Assembly: GCF_932276165.1 (NCBI RefSeq)
Contig: NC_064005.1
Coordinates: forward strand, 930,001-994,000
Direction of reading: 5' to 3'
Length of the DNA stretch: 64,000 bases
Source: Plutella xylostella
Taxonomy: Eukaryota; Arthropoda; Insecta; Lepidoptera; Plutellidae
Shown here piece after piece: positions 12,501 through 19,720 of this stretch. Within the stretch, counting starts at the first letter, position 1; each line of letters opens with the position of its first letter. Made by a program: the position numbers and the translations under genes. Below the pieces are notes generated by a model, which saw only the letters and a list, made by a program, of their open reading frames with translations, was not told the DNA's origin and did not search any database.

Positions 12501-15500
12501 AAGGGGGACGGGCGGGGGAAGGGAGGGCAAGCGCGCCTCTGCCTCGCGGCGCGTTGAGCCTTTTTCAGTAAACATCTGACAGTCGGGTTGACCACTTAGG
12601 TACCCAACAACTCTCTCAGCACAAGCTTGCTTGTGTTGGGGTCCACCAACCCGCACTAGGCCAGCGTGGTGGACTAGGCCGAAACCTTTCCTACATTGGA
12701 AGGAGACCCGTGCCCTAGCAGTGGGGACATGATGGGTTGTGATGAATTGTATAGAAGGTGATGTTGTCAGAAATAAGCAGCAGATTCAGTTATCTTACAT
12801 CTACATCACATACCTAGTTACGCACAGTCCTTTAGTAATTACTATTTATCGAGACATGTCAGGCCATAATCGCTTCGGAACCCATCTAATACCGGCGTGA
12901 AATTTAATTTCATATAAGTATTATATATAATCAATTAATCTCGAATAATGCTTTCAATTTACTACAATTGGATTCGCACCACACCGACATTTATAAACTC
13001 TGCCAGCGGACTACAACTCCACAATACACCTGACAGTCCCCTCAAGATGGCGTCCTGTCAAGTTATCACATTTGCCGCGTGTCTGCTGGCGGCGCTCGCA
13101 TCAGTGGAGTGCGTGGACCATGTCATCTATCACGATCGGCTTTACCACCAGCTAATGGGATACCCGATTCCGGCTGGCGCAGCGGTATTGAACCCTCGCT
13201 TTTTTGGAGGGAATGAAGTTACCCGTGGTGGGGATGAACATGCCCGCCGCTGGCCAGAAGGAAAGTTTTCATTGGAGACGGATAGCCGGGGCCGCATGTT
13301 CTTCGTGCGACAGGAGAAACCAATCAGCCGCCCGCGACTGGAGACGCCAATTCCACGCCAGCGACCGCTACTGACGAGGCCAATTCGTGGCCCGCGACTG
13401 GTGAGGCCAAGTCGTCCGCGACTGCAGAGGCCAATTCGTGGCCCGCGACTGGTGAGGCCAAGTCGTCCGCTACTGCAGAGGCCAATTCCACGCCCGCGAC
13501 CGAAGAGGCCATTTCGTCTCCCGCGACTGCAGACGCCAATCGGCTACTAGGCTAGAAAGCTGTGCCGTATCTGTAGTCAGTGATATTTCCCGGAAATCCC
13601 GGAATTCATTCTTGAACGTATTCGAAATTCGAAAAAGTGGTGATTCCTGTCCCTGGTTTAATAAATTTCCTGATGAATATGAAGTTGTTTGTTTATGTAG
13701 CTTTCTATTAAACCATACTAATAATTCAGACTCAACTAGCTAAAGCGAAACATCTCACGTACAGCCTACACGTATAATACTCACTTCAGATTCTAAATAT
13801 GGAACCAGCCTTCTAGGCGTAGGTATCAGTCATGAGTAGGAGTATAGTACATACATGCATCGTACAAAATAAATACTTAAGGTACCTTAGGTAGGTATTT
13901 ATTTTGAACTCTTATTGAGGTCAATAAATATCTCTCATGACTCAAAACATGCTCTAATGTATTTCTTCAAAGGGTCAAAATGCACCAAGTACAGTCAGGT
14001 GCAGAAAAACCTGACCCCCTGCATTTCAAATAGAAATTCAAACTACGCAAAGCCAATTTGTCGGTGTGACGTATGTTGCGGTAGTGCTCGTGTCTATAGA
14101 CAGACACAGAACTATTTTACTATTCTCCTATTTATATCCATCATTTAGATTTTAGATAATATCCATCATTTACACAAACTAACGAATTCATAGAACAATA
14201 ATATTATGAAATACAAAATTTAAATTATTTTTGTTTTTCATCTGGGCTCGAACCCGCGGCCCAATTATTCGCAAACCAACCATTTGCCCGCTACGCCACG
14301 AAGCTTATTGAACTCGTTTGCAAAATAGTGAATATGTTGCGGTTCATTAGCAAAAGTATAGTCTATGTAGTGAATAGTGATAATTGTTTACAATATGAAA
14401 TATTATAAGCGCAGAGGGTATTTTGAATTTATTTCTCATTTGAAATTGTAGACTTGAAGAGAATGTTTTGTTGCATTGAGATGGGTTTTGTTAATTCCAT
14501 TTGATTGATCTGATTTATATTTATACCTATAATATAATCAAAATTATTGATTTGTAACGATGACAAACGAATTTATTAACAAGGTCATCATTATTAATTG
14601 AGTTAAGTGCCAGGACAACATTGGGTTCGTATTTTCTCTTTATAATTTTATTGGTTACTTTATATATTATTGGCTTTCATTTATTTTACTTATAGATTAT
14701 CATAATATACTTTTTACGCTATAGTAATAATGTCACAATTATTATATTCATTGAGGCATGATCAAATTATTGTTTTTAAAGGTTACCGAAGATGGATGTC
14801 CTATAATGGGCCCTGAAGAACTGTTATAAAATAGCTAACGCATGACAAGATTTAATTTGAGAATTTTAAGGATGATATTATGGTTGCTGTTTGCATTGCG
14901 TGAGAAATATCTTCTACACGATAACAGCACAACTCGCAAAGAAGAAATGGAACATTATAACTATGTTATTATACGTTTAGTAGGTATTTAACGGGTCCCC
15001 AGTTTAAAAATGAGTAAAATTTATTTAGTAGTAAGATAATTATTTGTTCATACTGTTAAGATAATTGATTACATATTTATAAGTAACTACTTAGTAATAA
15101 AATTGTTGCTTATTTATAATTTAATTGTAGAAAACAACAAGAGATGTAAATTGTGAAATTTAGTAACATGTTGGTTCTCATTGTTGTAATTCTACAATTT
15201 TTGAATTTGTTTACTTTTGTTCATAATTATTCTGCATACAGACTAATAATATTTACTTGTTTAGTGAAATAAAGTTCTTTTTCTTATATATTATGTTTTT
15301 ATTTTATTTCCTGTTCATATTGATAAAGATAGTCTAAAATAACCTATCTATAATGATTAACAAAGTAAAACATAAAAATAAATTTTAAAAGTCACACCTC
15401 CCAGAGATTTGAACTCTGAACCTCCATATTGAAAGCCGAATACCTTAACGATTACACCACACCGTCAAGTAGTTAAACTGGTGAAAAATGCAATCACTTC

Positions 15501-16556
15501 GTATCACACTGAGCTGGCTTGCAATAGTTAAAAGTGAACAACACAGGTTTTAACATTCTGGCATGAACTTTATGAAGCTAGTTCCAATATTTGATTTAAG
15601 ATGGCGCTTAAATTAATAAAAGTCGATATTTAGCGCCATATTTTAACACACATACAGAAGTCTTAGAAACGAAACAAGGTGTATGTAGTTCAAGGTTATT
15701 TTACATAGGTGGCGCCTATGTGGGAGGGTTGTAGTTATAGCTATATAGGGGATCAGGATTAATTGCACTTGACTGTACATACTTTGAATCATCAGACCTT
15801 TTTACTTCCCCTCTTTACATCCGTTTATTTATTTCATGCGCATGCGCAGACACGTAGAGGCGCAGATGGCCGCCATTTTGTTATTCTTTCACACAGTACT
15901 ACTCGTGCGAATTAACTGTGCACCTGGCCATCAAGAAGAAGTCACGCCGGGTACGCCAAAGCTAGTTTAAGATAAGATAAGATAATTTTATTAAAATTCC
16001 ACAAAATCATATAAGGTATAACTATTCTAAATATGTTTTAAAGAACTTAAAATAATATAATCAAACCTGAACTAAGGTACGCTATGTACTTTGTATTTCA
16101 GGTAAGCTTAAAGAGCACATCATGAAACTTAAAAAATCCAAAAGAATACAGTAAAATTTAGTCAACTAATCCGAGCTATATAAAACTAATAAACGGTGTA
16201 AGAGTTTAAATTTAATGAGGGACATACATAGATATAAAACTAGGTTATTAGGTGAATTGGCATAATGAGGTAAACAAAACAAAATTATTACAAGACTATT
16301 TTAGACTTGTCAGCAAGGTTTAAACCTCTAGTTTTTGTCAAGCTGCGTACAGACCGGCCAAACGAACGCCAACGAACGGGTTTCGTTGACCTTCGTTGCT
16401 GCAATCTGCCCTGTATTATGTATGATAAATATCCAACATTGGGCGTTCGTTGCGCCGGTCTACGCAGTATAAACGAGTTACATGCATGGTGTTTATTCTG
16501 ACATGTTCTTTTCCCCACAGGGCGTGTTCGAGAGCGGCAAGTGCGGCACGGGATGA
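575..16556 (+). CDS. Klp98A: Kinesin-3 with C-terminal PX domain (KIF16B/Klp98A-like), last three exons
   Basis: Exons are 575-741, 1077-1265 and 16521-16556, all with AG/GT borders and matching phase. They encode a PX (phosphoinositide-binding) domain. The first exon has EYEVRVTLG and the basic RRYRRFRQL that contacts PI(3)P; the second has the proline stretch IPFPPRTLWPG and ends FSPFFRK. The last exon adds only GVFESGKCGTG and a stop, which matches the C-terminus of animal KIF16B-type kinesins. In that family the motor moves early endosomes toward microtubule plus ends and the PX tail holds the cargo. Motor, FHA and coiled-coil exons lie left of the window. The last intron is about 15.3 kb and hosts a separate gene family on both strands. 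Another PX protein is possible but fits the tail less well. Confidence 0.75.
1512..1580 (+). pseudogene. Partial copy of the kinesin PX exon inside its own intron
   Basis: These bases closely match the middle of the exon at 1077-1265 (about 1160-1232), including GTGCCCCTTCCACCG and GCGCCGCTTAATGGAG. No acceptor or donor is kept; the copy runs into an AAAG repeat at 1583-1605. A short intron motif (core ATGTGATGAGATAGATTA) follows the true exon at about 1292 and recurs near 1722, 1812 and 1892. An exon-plus-intron unit therefore seems to have been multiplied and then eroded. Confidence 0.7.
1583..1700 (-). repeat. AAAG microsatellite and possible retroelement tail
   Basis: A run of AAAG units is followed by AT-rich sequence with CACACACA. 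The layout resembles the simple-repeat 3' tail of a non-LTR retroelement on the minus strand, like the one at 12148-12571. It interrupts the duplicated exon/intron unit. Confidence 0.3.
2048..2214 (+). promoter_or_regulatory. TATA promoter of secreted-peptide gene A
   Basis: TTTATAAA at 2162-2169 stands about 50 bases before the ATG. Upstream blocks GCCATAATCACCTCAC, CCTGCGT and ATTACCACAATCGGAT match the promoters of the other family members in the same order. This is what ties the otherwise divergent gene A to the array. Confidence 0.6.
2215..2397 (+). CDS. Small secreted peptide A, divergent array member
   Basis: Single-exon frame of 60 residues. Residues 1 to about 20 form a hydrophobic signal peptide (core IFSIVICLLLAFTSA). 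The mature part starts near AEFLPSPRPLRNG and ends RCWPVENCP with two cysteines. I chose the ATG at 2215, not an earlier one in frame, because the signal peptide starts there and it lies the family's usual distance from the TATA box. The protein shows no clear identity to its neighbours; only the promoter and position link it. A PRP motif is present, as in members E and F. Function unknown; a secreted effector or structural peptide is inference. Confidence 0.6.
   Translation: MVSSPIFSIVICLLLAFTSAAEFLPSPRPLRNGLGSQKLPQEISPAGGVEDRCWPVENCP
2660..2800 (+). repeat. Possible retroelement 3' tail
   Basis: A GC-richer stretch ends in AATAAATGATTTTGAATTTTGAA, read here in two parts (AATAAATG, then TTTTGAATTTTGAA). 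The shape is that of a SINE or LINE 3' end. No coding remnant is visible. Confidence 0.3.
2862..3127 (-). repeat. 5S-derived SINE, head-truncated copy
   Basis: This shares the body of the family described at 29803: ACACAAGCAAGCTTG, GCCGTCCGAAGCACGGAAGCG and the GGAAGGAGACC-type tail, here on the minus strand. The 5S-like head is missing. Confidence 0.7.
3196..3533 (-). repeat. 5S-derived SINE, near full-length
   Basis: A minus-strand copy with the head (TAGTCGAG, then TGATCACTAAGGTTAAGCAAC), the body and the tail of the 5S-like SINE family. It lies just after a truncated copy in the same orientation. Confidence 0.75.
3568..4148. mobile_element. hAT-type MITE filled with a CAAGAC hexamer array
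   Basis: Terminal inverted repeats TAGTGTTGCCCAAAT (3568) and ATTTGGGCAACACTA (to 4148) are flanked by the 8-base direct repeat ATAAGATA (3560-3567 and 4149-4156). An 8-base target duplication and this terminal sequence fit the hAT superfamily. The ends carry CAAGAC/GTCTTG hexamers; 3595-3700 can fold on itself and 3980-4110 is a (CAAGAC)n block broken by a repeated GGTGTATTGGCG. The long frames over it (DQDQDQ, TKTKTK, LGLGLG) are products of the hexamer, not genes. Confidence 0.75.
4372..4556 (+). promoter_or_regulatory. TATA promoter of secreted-peptide gene B
   Basis: CATTTATAAACTCC near 4498-4511 lies about 50 bases before the ATG, and a CCATAATCACTTC block lies upstream. The middle of this promoter has diverged more than in C, E and F. 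The leader CTGACAGTCCCCTCAAG just before the ATG is shared. Confidence 0.6.
4557..4829 (+). CDS. Small secreted peptide B (WEPRVV-tail class)
   Basis: Single exon of 90 residues. Residues 1-22 are the signal peptide shared by B-F (MASCRVITIAACLLAALASV), with likely cleavage after VEC. The mature head, VDHVMYHDPLHHQLMGYPIP, is His-rich. The tail holds EVPRG and WEPRVVRKYLDP and ends in asparagines before Gly. The Arg/Pro repeat tail of E and F is absent. Compared with the inverted copy D, about 30 bases coding PRFSRYNLN are deleted. A polyadenylation signal AATAAA lies near 4878. I recognise no family outside this window; secretion is inferred from the signal peptide. Confidence 0.75.
   Translation: MASCRVITIAACLLAALASVECVDHVMYHDPLHHQLMGYPIPAGAPVLVEYRGGYEVPRGWVALGRHWEPRVVRKYLDPDPDVVINNNIG
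5271..5543 (+). mobile_element. tRNA-derived SINE, copy 1
   Basis: The head has pol III boxes: A-like TGGCGTAGTGGTTAGTG and B box GGTTCGATTCC. The body ends in GTGCGTG and a T run. It is flanked by the 11-base target duplication AACTCACTATA (5260-5270 and 5544-5554). The matching site in the other arm of the inverted duplication (about 8205-8230) is empty. Confidence 0.85.
5740..5850. repeat. Short interspersed repeat (GGATGCCTGGCTACCCATAG)
   Basis: The same roughly 110-base sequence recurs, inverted, in the right arm (about 7895-8010), where it came with the duplication. A third copy lies in a NEMF intron at 59156-59275. It ends in an AAATAAA/CATTT-rich tail like a retroelement 3' end. Confidence 0.6.
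6780..6966 (+). promoter_or_regulatory. TATA promoter of secreted-peptide gene C
   Basis: TTTATAAACTCC starts near 6909, with the CCATAATCACTTCGCAACCC and CCTGCATGAAATTAAATTTC blocks upstream and the leader CAGTCCCCTCAAG before the ATG. It is very close to the promoters of E and F. Confidence 0.65.
6967..7296 (+). CDS. Small secreted peptide C (short basic tail)
   Basis: Single exon of 109 residues lying in the spacer of the inverted duplication. It has the family signal peptide (residues 1-22) and the head VDHVTYHDPLYHQQMGYPIP, then GGDERARHW, an ETAVFSVERDSQGHVVSLQQ block also found in E and F, and a short basic end (KKLIRQPRQNPIKG). It keeps the whole middle domain but has not expanded the Arg/Pro repeat, so it may show the state before expansion. 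Likely secreted; function unknown. Confidence 0.75.
   Translation: MASCQVITIAACLLAALASVECVDHVTYHDPLYHQQMGYPIPTEEPVWEPRFGRYNLKTWHGVAPGGDERARHWTETAVFSVERDSQGHVVSLQQKKLIRQPRQNPIKG
7520..7616. mobile_element. Palindromic MITE or hairpin
   Basis: About 40 bases (GGACACTTTAGCTATTGAAC onward, through TGTTTTGTCACTCTCTG) are repeated in reverse complement with a loop of about 15 bases. It lies just downstream of gene C. Confidence 0.7.
7764..8972. repeat. Right arm of the large inverted duplication
   Basis: Reverse-complement partner of 4551-5994. It has no SINE insertion, so it preserves the pre-insertion state of the site occupied in the left arm. Confidence 0.8.
8664..8966 (-). CDS. Small secreted peptide D (WEPRVV-tail class, inverted)
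   Basis: Single exon of 100 residues on the minus strand, ATG at 8966-8964. Signal peptide and head match B (VDHVIYHDPLHHQLTGYPIP), then PRFSRYNLN, EVPRGWGAVG and WEPRVVWKYLRPGD, ending in a threonine and asparagine stretch. It is the inverted-duplication partner of B and keeps a segment B has lost. It is divergent to E, with 547 bases between the two ATGs. Function unknown. Confidence 0.75.
   Translation of the reverse strand: MASCRVITIAACLLAALASVECVDHVIYHDPLHHQLTGYPIPAGAPVLVPRFSRYNLNTKYRGGYEVPRGWGAVGNQWEPRVVWKYLRPGDVVVTTTNIG
8967..9093 (-). promoter_or_regulatory. Truncated TATA promoter of gene D
   Basis: TTTATAAA in minus orientation lies near 9018-9025, about 50 bases from the ATG, with the CACAATTGGATTCGCACTGC block. 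Homology stops near 9093, where sequence related to 6577 onward begins. The more distal promoter blocks of its sisters are therefore missing. Confidence 0.55.
9335..9513 (+). promoter_or_regulatory. TATA promoter of secreted-peptide gene E
   Basis: TTTATAAACTCTGCC starts near 9457, with CCATAATCACTTCGCAACCC, CCTGCGTGAAATT and ACCACAATCAGATTCGCACC upstream in the family order. The predicted 5' leader is only about 25 bases. Confidence 0.65.
9514..9942 (+). CDS. Secreted Arg/Pro-repeat peptide E
   Basis: Single exon of 142 residues. It has the family signal peptide (1-22) and the head VDHVMYHDPLHHQLMGYPIP, the middle block ETAIFSVERDSRGRVVSMRQ, then five 9-residue units from about residue 95: EKPIPRPLV, ERPILRPLV, ERPIRRPLL, QRPIHRQLL, EKPIYSPLI. 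The DNA repeat is 27 bases with little decay, so it is recent or kept uniform. The tail is strongly cationic and proline-rich, reminiscent of insect proline-rich antimicrobial peptides, though I see no direct identity. A poly(A) signal (AATAAA) lies near 9972. A structural or seminal protein is an equally open reading. Confidence 0.8.
   Translation: MASCRVITIAACLLAALASVECVDHVMYHDPLHHQLMGYPIPAGAPVLNPRFSRLNREYRGGDGVPRGGDGRARETAIFSVERDSRGRVVSMRQEKPIPRPLVERPILRPLVERPIRRPLLQRPIHRQLLEKPIYSPLICGQ
10741..11241. mobile_element. TA-flanked MITE split by a SINE
   Basis: Inverted ends CAGTGCGACAAACTTATCTG and CAGATAAGTTTGTGGCACTG are flanked by TA. The ends match those of the larger element at 34961-35957, so both belong to one Tc1/IS630-like family. 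A tRNA-derived SINE sits inside at 10843-11107. Confidence 0.75.
10843..11107 (+). mobile_element. tRNA-derived SINE, copy 2
   Basis: Nearly identical to the SINE at 5271, with the same A and B boxes. It is flanked by the 14-base target duplication TGATATAGATTAGA (10829-10842 and 11108-11121) and lies inside a MITE. Confidence 0.85.
11244..11685. mobile_element. TIR element with internal direct repeat
   Basis: Ends CTGCAGGGCGATCACGAAAA and its reverse complement. Inside, about 60 bases starting AGAATCGAATGCGAGTGCGAC occur twice in direct orientation (about 11268 and 11361), and again inverted near the right end. It starts 2 bases after the preceding MITE. Confidence 0.65.
11728..11866. mobile_element. 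Palindromic MITE, AAGCTGCGTACAGACCGGCC family
   Basis: Inverted ends AAGCTGCGTACAGACCGGCC flank a centre with TTATCATACATAACACAGGG. Further copies lie at 16340-16467 and 62435-62541. No coding capacity. Confidence 0.75.
11932..12735 (+). repeat. 5S-derived SINE interrupted by a retroelement fragment
   Basis: The head and body of the SINE run to about 12147. The tail (TCTGACAGTCGGGTTG to GGAAGGAGACCCGTGCC) resumes at about 12572. The 425 bases between start with an AAGAAAGAAAG-rich tail and are not part of the SINE; they look like a minus-strand retroelement 3' end. Confidence 0.65.
12862..13046 (+). promoter_or_regulatory. TATA promoter of secreted-peptide gene F
   Basis: CATTTATAAACTCTGCC starts near 12989, with GGCCATAATCGCTTC and CCGGCGTGAAATTTAATTTC upstream and the leader CTGACAGTCCCCTCAAG. 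Confidence 0.65.
13047..13550 (+). CDS. Secreted Arg/Pro-repeat peptide F, largest family member
   Basis: Single exon of 167 residues. I take the ATG at 13047, aligned with its sisters, not the in-frame ATG at 12948 that would read through the TATA box. Signal peptide 1-22; head VDHVIYHDRLYHQLMGYPIP; middle block KFSLETDSRGRMFFVRQEKP; then about 75 residues that are mostly Arg, Pro and Leu. These include two 17-residue units (RPIRGPRLVRPSRP plus a linker) from an exact 51-base DNA repeat with one change (13376-13426, 13427-13477). It ends PRPRPKRPFRLPRLQTPIGY. The tail is longer and more basic than in E. Probably secreted; antimicrobial activity is inference from composition only. Confidence 0.8.
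   Translation: MASCQVITFAACLLAALASVECVDHVIYHDRLYHQLMGYPIPAGAAVLNPRFFGGNEVTRGGDEHARRWPEGKFSLETDSRGRMFFVRQEKPISRPRLETPIPRQRPLLTRPIRGPRLVRPSRPRLQRPIRGPRLVRPSRPLLQRPIPRPRPKRPFRLPRLQTPIGY
14243..14306 (-). repeat. tRNA-like SINE head or tRNA pseudogene
   Basis: The minus strand reads GTGGCGTAGCGGGCAAATGG (A-box-like) followed by GGTTCGAGCCC (B box). The 5' and 3' ends do not pair as an acceptor stem, so I do not call a functional tRNA. Confidence 0.5.
15395..15478 (-). repeat. tRNA-like SINE head or tRNA pseudogene
   Basis: The minus strand has GGTGTGGTGTAATCGTTAAGG and later GTTCAAATCTCTGGGAGGTG, resembling A and B boxes. The acceptor ends do not pair. No flanking tail was defined. Confidence 0.45.
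15967..16290 (-). repeat. Possible LINE 3' end with a TTATC repeat tail
   Basis: GATAAGATAAGATAATTTTATT reads on the minus strand as an ATCTTATC simple-repeat tail, common at the 3' ends of insect non-LTR retroelements. No coding part is visible. Confidence 0.3.
16340..16467. mobile_element. Palindromic MITE, AAGCTGCGTACAGACCGGCC family
   Basis: Second copy of the family at 11728, with the right end slightly decayed (CCGGTCTACGCAG). It lies just before the last kinesin exon. Confidence 0.7.
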
Positions 16557-16800
16557 CGGTCGCGCGCGCTGCGCCTGCGCTGTCGGGTCGCGGCGCGCGC
16601 GCTGCTGGCGCTGCTGGCTGCGGCCGCCGCGCTGCTGCACCAGGCGCTGCTGCTGCTGCTGCTGCTGCTGCGGCTGCTGCTCGAGCCGAGGAGGTAGCCG
16701 GGCGGCGGTGGGGCGGAGGAAACATTCACTCATAGGTACTCGTTCCAGAAAAGGTTATCATCATAGACTGGGGTAGGTAGGTAGCGGGGGTGATGGCTAT
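16557..16800 (+). other. Kinesin 3' UTR with a CTG/GCT repeat
   Basis: After the stop the sequence is very GC-rich and carries an uninterrupted GCT run at about 16646-16671 with flanking GCTG units. It can be read as poly-Ala, poly-Gln, poly-Ser or poly-Cys in the various frames. None of these has coding support. Confidence 0.5.
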
Positions 16801-16908
16801 AGAACATTGATTGACCTTATTGAACGACCAGACGAGCACTAAAGGGACACTCGCTTATGCCCGGGATACACGAGGCTAGTTTTCCAAGCTAGGATAGCAA
16901 GCTAGTGT

Positions 16909-17055
16909 AAAGGCCTCTACACACCAAAGCCGCTGACCCGGCGGCATAGCCCGGCGGCCTAGTGCCGTCGGGTTAACATAGTACAAAATGAGGCCGGCGG
17001 GTTGAGCCGGCGGCCTGAGCCGCCGGGTCAGCGGCTTTGGTGTGTAGAGGCCTTT
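16909..17055. mobile_element. GC-rich palindromic MITE
   Basis: Inverted ends AAAGGCCTCTACACACCAAA, continuing GCCGCTGACCCGGCGGC, at both edges. The centre is about 65 bases. A single copy was seen. Confidence 0.7.
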
Positions 17056-17122
17056 AGGAAGCTATAGCAATGGCTTTGTGTAGAAAAAACTATTTTCATA
17101 TGTTCTATGTACTAGCTTGTTA

Positions 17123-17225
17123 CTATATCCCATTCCACGGAGAAATCTGATACAAACAAAAAATAACCTTATTCGAAAGTAATAAGGGTTCTGTCAGGTG
17201 TCTTTCCCCGTGGAATGAGATATAG
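17123..17225. mobile_element. Short palindromic MITE
   Basis: CTATATCCCATTCCACGG and its near-exact reverse complement bound about 103 bases. Confidence 0.55.
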
Positions 17226-18345
17226 GTAGATGTAGATATGATATCTAGTTATCCCTGTCAAACGTGTTTAAGTATGCAGAATTAAAGTGAGTGAAGGAAT
17301 TGAGAGGCTGCGACGCGCGCGATATTACAAAAAAATACCTATATACTCTTAAATAATTATTGTTATTAACACTAATCTGAACTTAAACCCCGTTTTGGAA
17401 ACATTGTCCATAGCCTAATTACAATATGCATTTGAAATTATATAGGGAATTTAATTTAGTGTAACGGCTATATTGTAGATAGGTATTTAAAACCGAATTA
17501 CGTAAATACCTTAGGTTATTCAAATAAAAATGATAACAATTATATTTTCGGAGGATATGGTAGAATTTTACATGGAATTCGCAGGCTATTAGTAGAAACA
17601 TCTGACTTGAATTAAATCACATGTACCTAAGTAATTTACTACAAAAGAAAGAGTGAAGTTAAACCATATGGATTGGATTGACTGATGATGGCCTCCTCGT
17701 CGTATCCGACGACAGCGACCCTGTCTATCTTCTCGCATGTGCTCTGATTGCTGCAGGATTCCAGTACAGAATTTAAACCTTAGGTGCCTTCACGTAAAAC
17801 CTATATTGAATTTAAGTTTCATTCCACTATTGTATACATGTAGGTCTATCTAATAGTGGTTGGTGCAAATTAAATAGTTAAACATTTCGGCAGCTACATA
17901 TTTAAATACCTATAAGATTTCTGTATATTTTGTAAGTTTAATTAGAATATGTTGCGTCTTCCTATTAAAAAAAAATTGCTGGTTTTTTATTTCCATTTAC
18001 GATATTAAATTTGAGGTTTAAAATCAAACCTGAGTACCTAAATATGGCTAGATTATTCCATATTGAAATCGCTTATCCATAAAAAACATGTATAAATTCA
18101 TAATATTATCTCATAAGATAAGATAAAAAATTTGCTGAAAATCAATTTTTATTTACTTTTAAGACGTCGGTATTATTGACCTACCTTTGAGAGAGACACT
18201 GATAATTTTCAGCCCTGTAGCTAATGTGAAAAAGCGAATTCTAGCATCGTAAAGATTATATTTTTGTACCTCCCTTTACCCTGGCGGAATAAATGAATTT
18301 TAATAATTATTATATTCGTTGTCTCTCTGGTAAAGCTGATAAATA
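17226..18345. other. AT-rich intergenic DNA
   Basis: No gene or clear repeat boundary. Possible distal 3' UTR of the kinesin. Confidence 0.4.
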
Positions 18346-19642
18346 TTAGGTCCTTACATATGAAATTGGCGTTTTCTATAGGAGGAACATAAAAGCGTTT
18401 TTTTTTTTAAATGAAATATATTAAATTAATCAAAGTATGTACCATTGCTATGTATGCACTTTTGCCATCTCATAGGTAGTTCATTGATCCCCTTACTAAA
18501 AAAACCATTCGGGCGGGAATCAATAAAATCTTTGAAGGCGGTTTGGACTGCCCCATCGGAGTTGAATTTTTTTCCTTGCAAGTAGTTATCCAAATTGCGA
18601 AAAAAATGGTAATCTGTTGGAGCAAGGTCCGGAGAGTACGGTGGATGTCTAAGAAGACAGATGTTTATTGAAGCTCCTCTAATTTGGTAGCCGTCTGTTG
18701 TGCAGTGTGTGGTCTAGCGTTGTCCTGAAGCAGCAGTGGCCTAGAGCGATTGACCAGCCTCGGTTGTTTAGCAGCTAGCTTTTCCATCATGGTTTGCAGT
18801 TGCTGACAATAGATATCTGCCGTAATCGTCTGGCCAGATTTAAGAAAGCTGTAGTGAACGACACCGGCACTAGTCCACCAAACACTTACAAGCAACTTTT
18901 TTTTAGTCAATTTTCGCTTAGGGCAGGATTTGGCTGGTTCGCCAGGGTTCAGCCATTGCGATGAGCGCTTCCGATTATCGTAGAGGATCCACTTTTCATC
19001 ACAGGTAATGATTCGATTTAAAATTCCTTCATTATTGTGCCGGTTGAGTAACGTAACGCAGCAGTCGACGCGCGTTTGTCGGTTTGCTTCACTCAATTCA
19101 TGAGGTACCTACCCACCTTTCAAGCTTTTTCACCTTCCCAATTTGCTTCAAGTGGATTAGAATAGTTTTATCACTAACACCGGAGCCTGCAGCTAACTCG
19201 GACGTGGTTTGCGATGGATCCGCTTCCACAATAGCCTTCAATTCTTCATTATCAACTTTGGTCTCCGGCCGTCCACGAGGCTTGTTCTGCAGGTCGAAAT
19301 TTCCAGAACGAAAACGTTGGAACAAAAAACGCACTGTGTTTTCTTTTGCGACACCGTCACCATACACATCATTAATCCTTCGAGCCGTTTCTGCAGCACT
19401 GGTGCCACGGTGAAACTCATACTCGTAAATAACGCGATATTTCAAGTTTTCCATTTTGTAAACAGAGTGACACAAAGAAAAAAACAAAAGAAGAAAAAAC
19501 AAATGAATTAGGGGGTTTGAAACACAAATGCATGAGTAAATAGCTGTATGAATTTGAATTTGGAATTCCTAACCATAAAGGTAATATTTGAGATCAAAGT
19601 GGCCAGTACGACAAAACGCCAATTTCATATGTAAGGACCTAA
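18346..19642 (-). mobile_element. Inactive mariner transposon
   Basis: A 1297-base element with terminal repeats TTAGGTCCTTACATATGAAA (continuing TTGGCGTTTT) at both ends, flanked by TA. The minus strand encodes a mariner-type transposase. The N-terminal frame at 19455-19098 holds the HTH (starting MENLKYRV). After a frameshift at about 19097 the catalytic part at 19096-18665 contains CDEKWILY and QDNARPH. After a second break near 18665 the third catalytic motif, YSPDLAPTDYHFF, is readable in another frame. The DD34D residues all survive but the frame is broken at least twice, so the element is dead. The ends look well preserved and might still be mobilised by a related enzyme. Confidence 0.9.
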
Positions 19643-19720
19643 TATTATAGAAAAGATAAAATAATAAGTTATACTTAGTATAATGGGAAGAGGTAGGTAC
19701 CCTAGTTTAGTCGTAGAGTA

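Larger units (their letters stand above)
13560..16339. other. Non-coding remainder of the kinesin intron
   Basis: AT-rich sequence after gene F. A poly(A) signal for F lies near 13659. I see two tRNA-like repeat heads, a simple-repeat tail near 15967 and no supportable gene. The short frames here show no family or promoter signal. Confidence 0.5.

Noticed and set aside
12948..13046. Longer N-terminus for secreted peptide F
   Set aside because: It would translate through the TATA box and conserved promoter; the family signal peptide starts at 13047.
14243..15478. Two candidate functional tRNA genes
   Set aside because: Box-like motifs exist but the acceptor ends do not pair; more likely SINE heads or pseudogenes.
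16288..16776. Frames with poly-Ala, poly-Gln, poly-Ser and poly-Cys
   Set aside because: Frame shadows of the CTG repeat in the kinesin 3' UTR.
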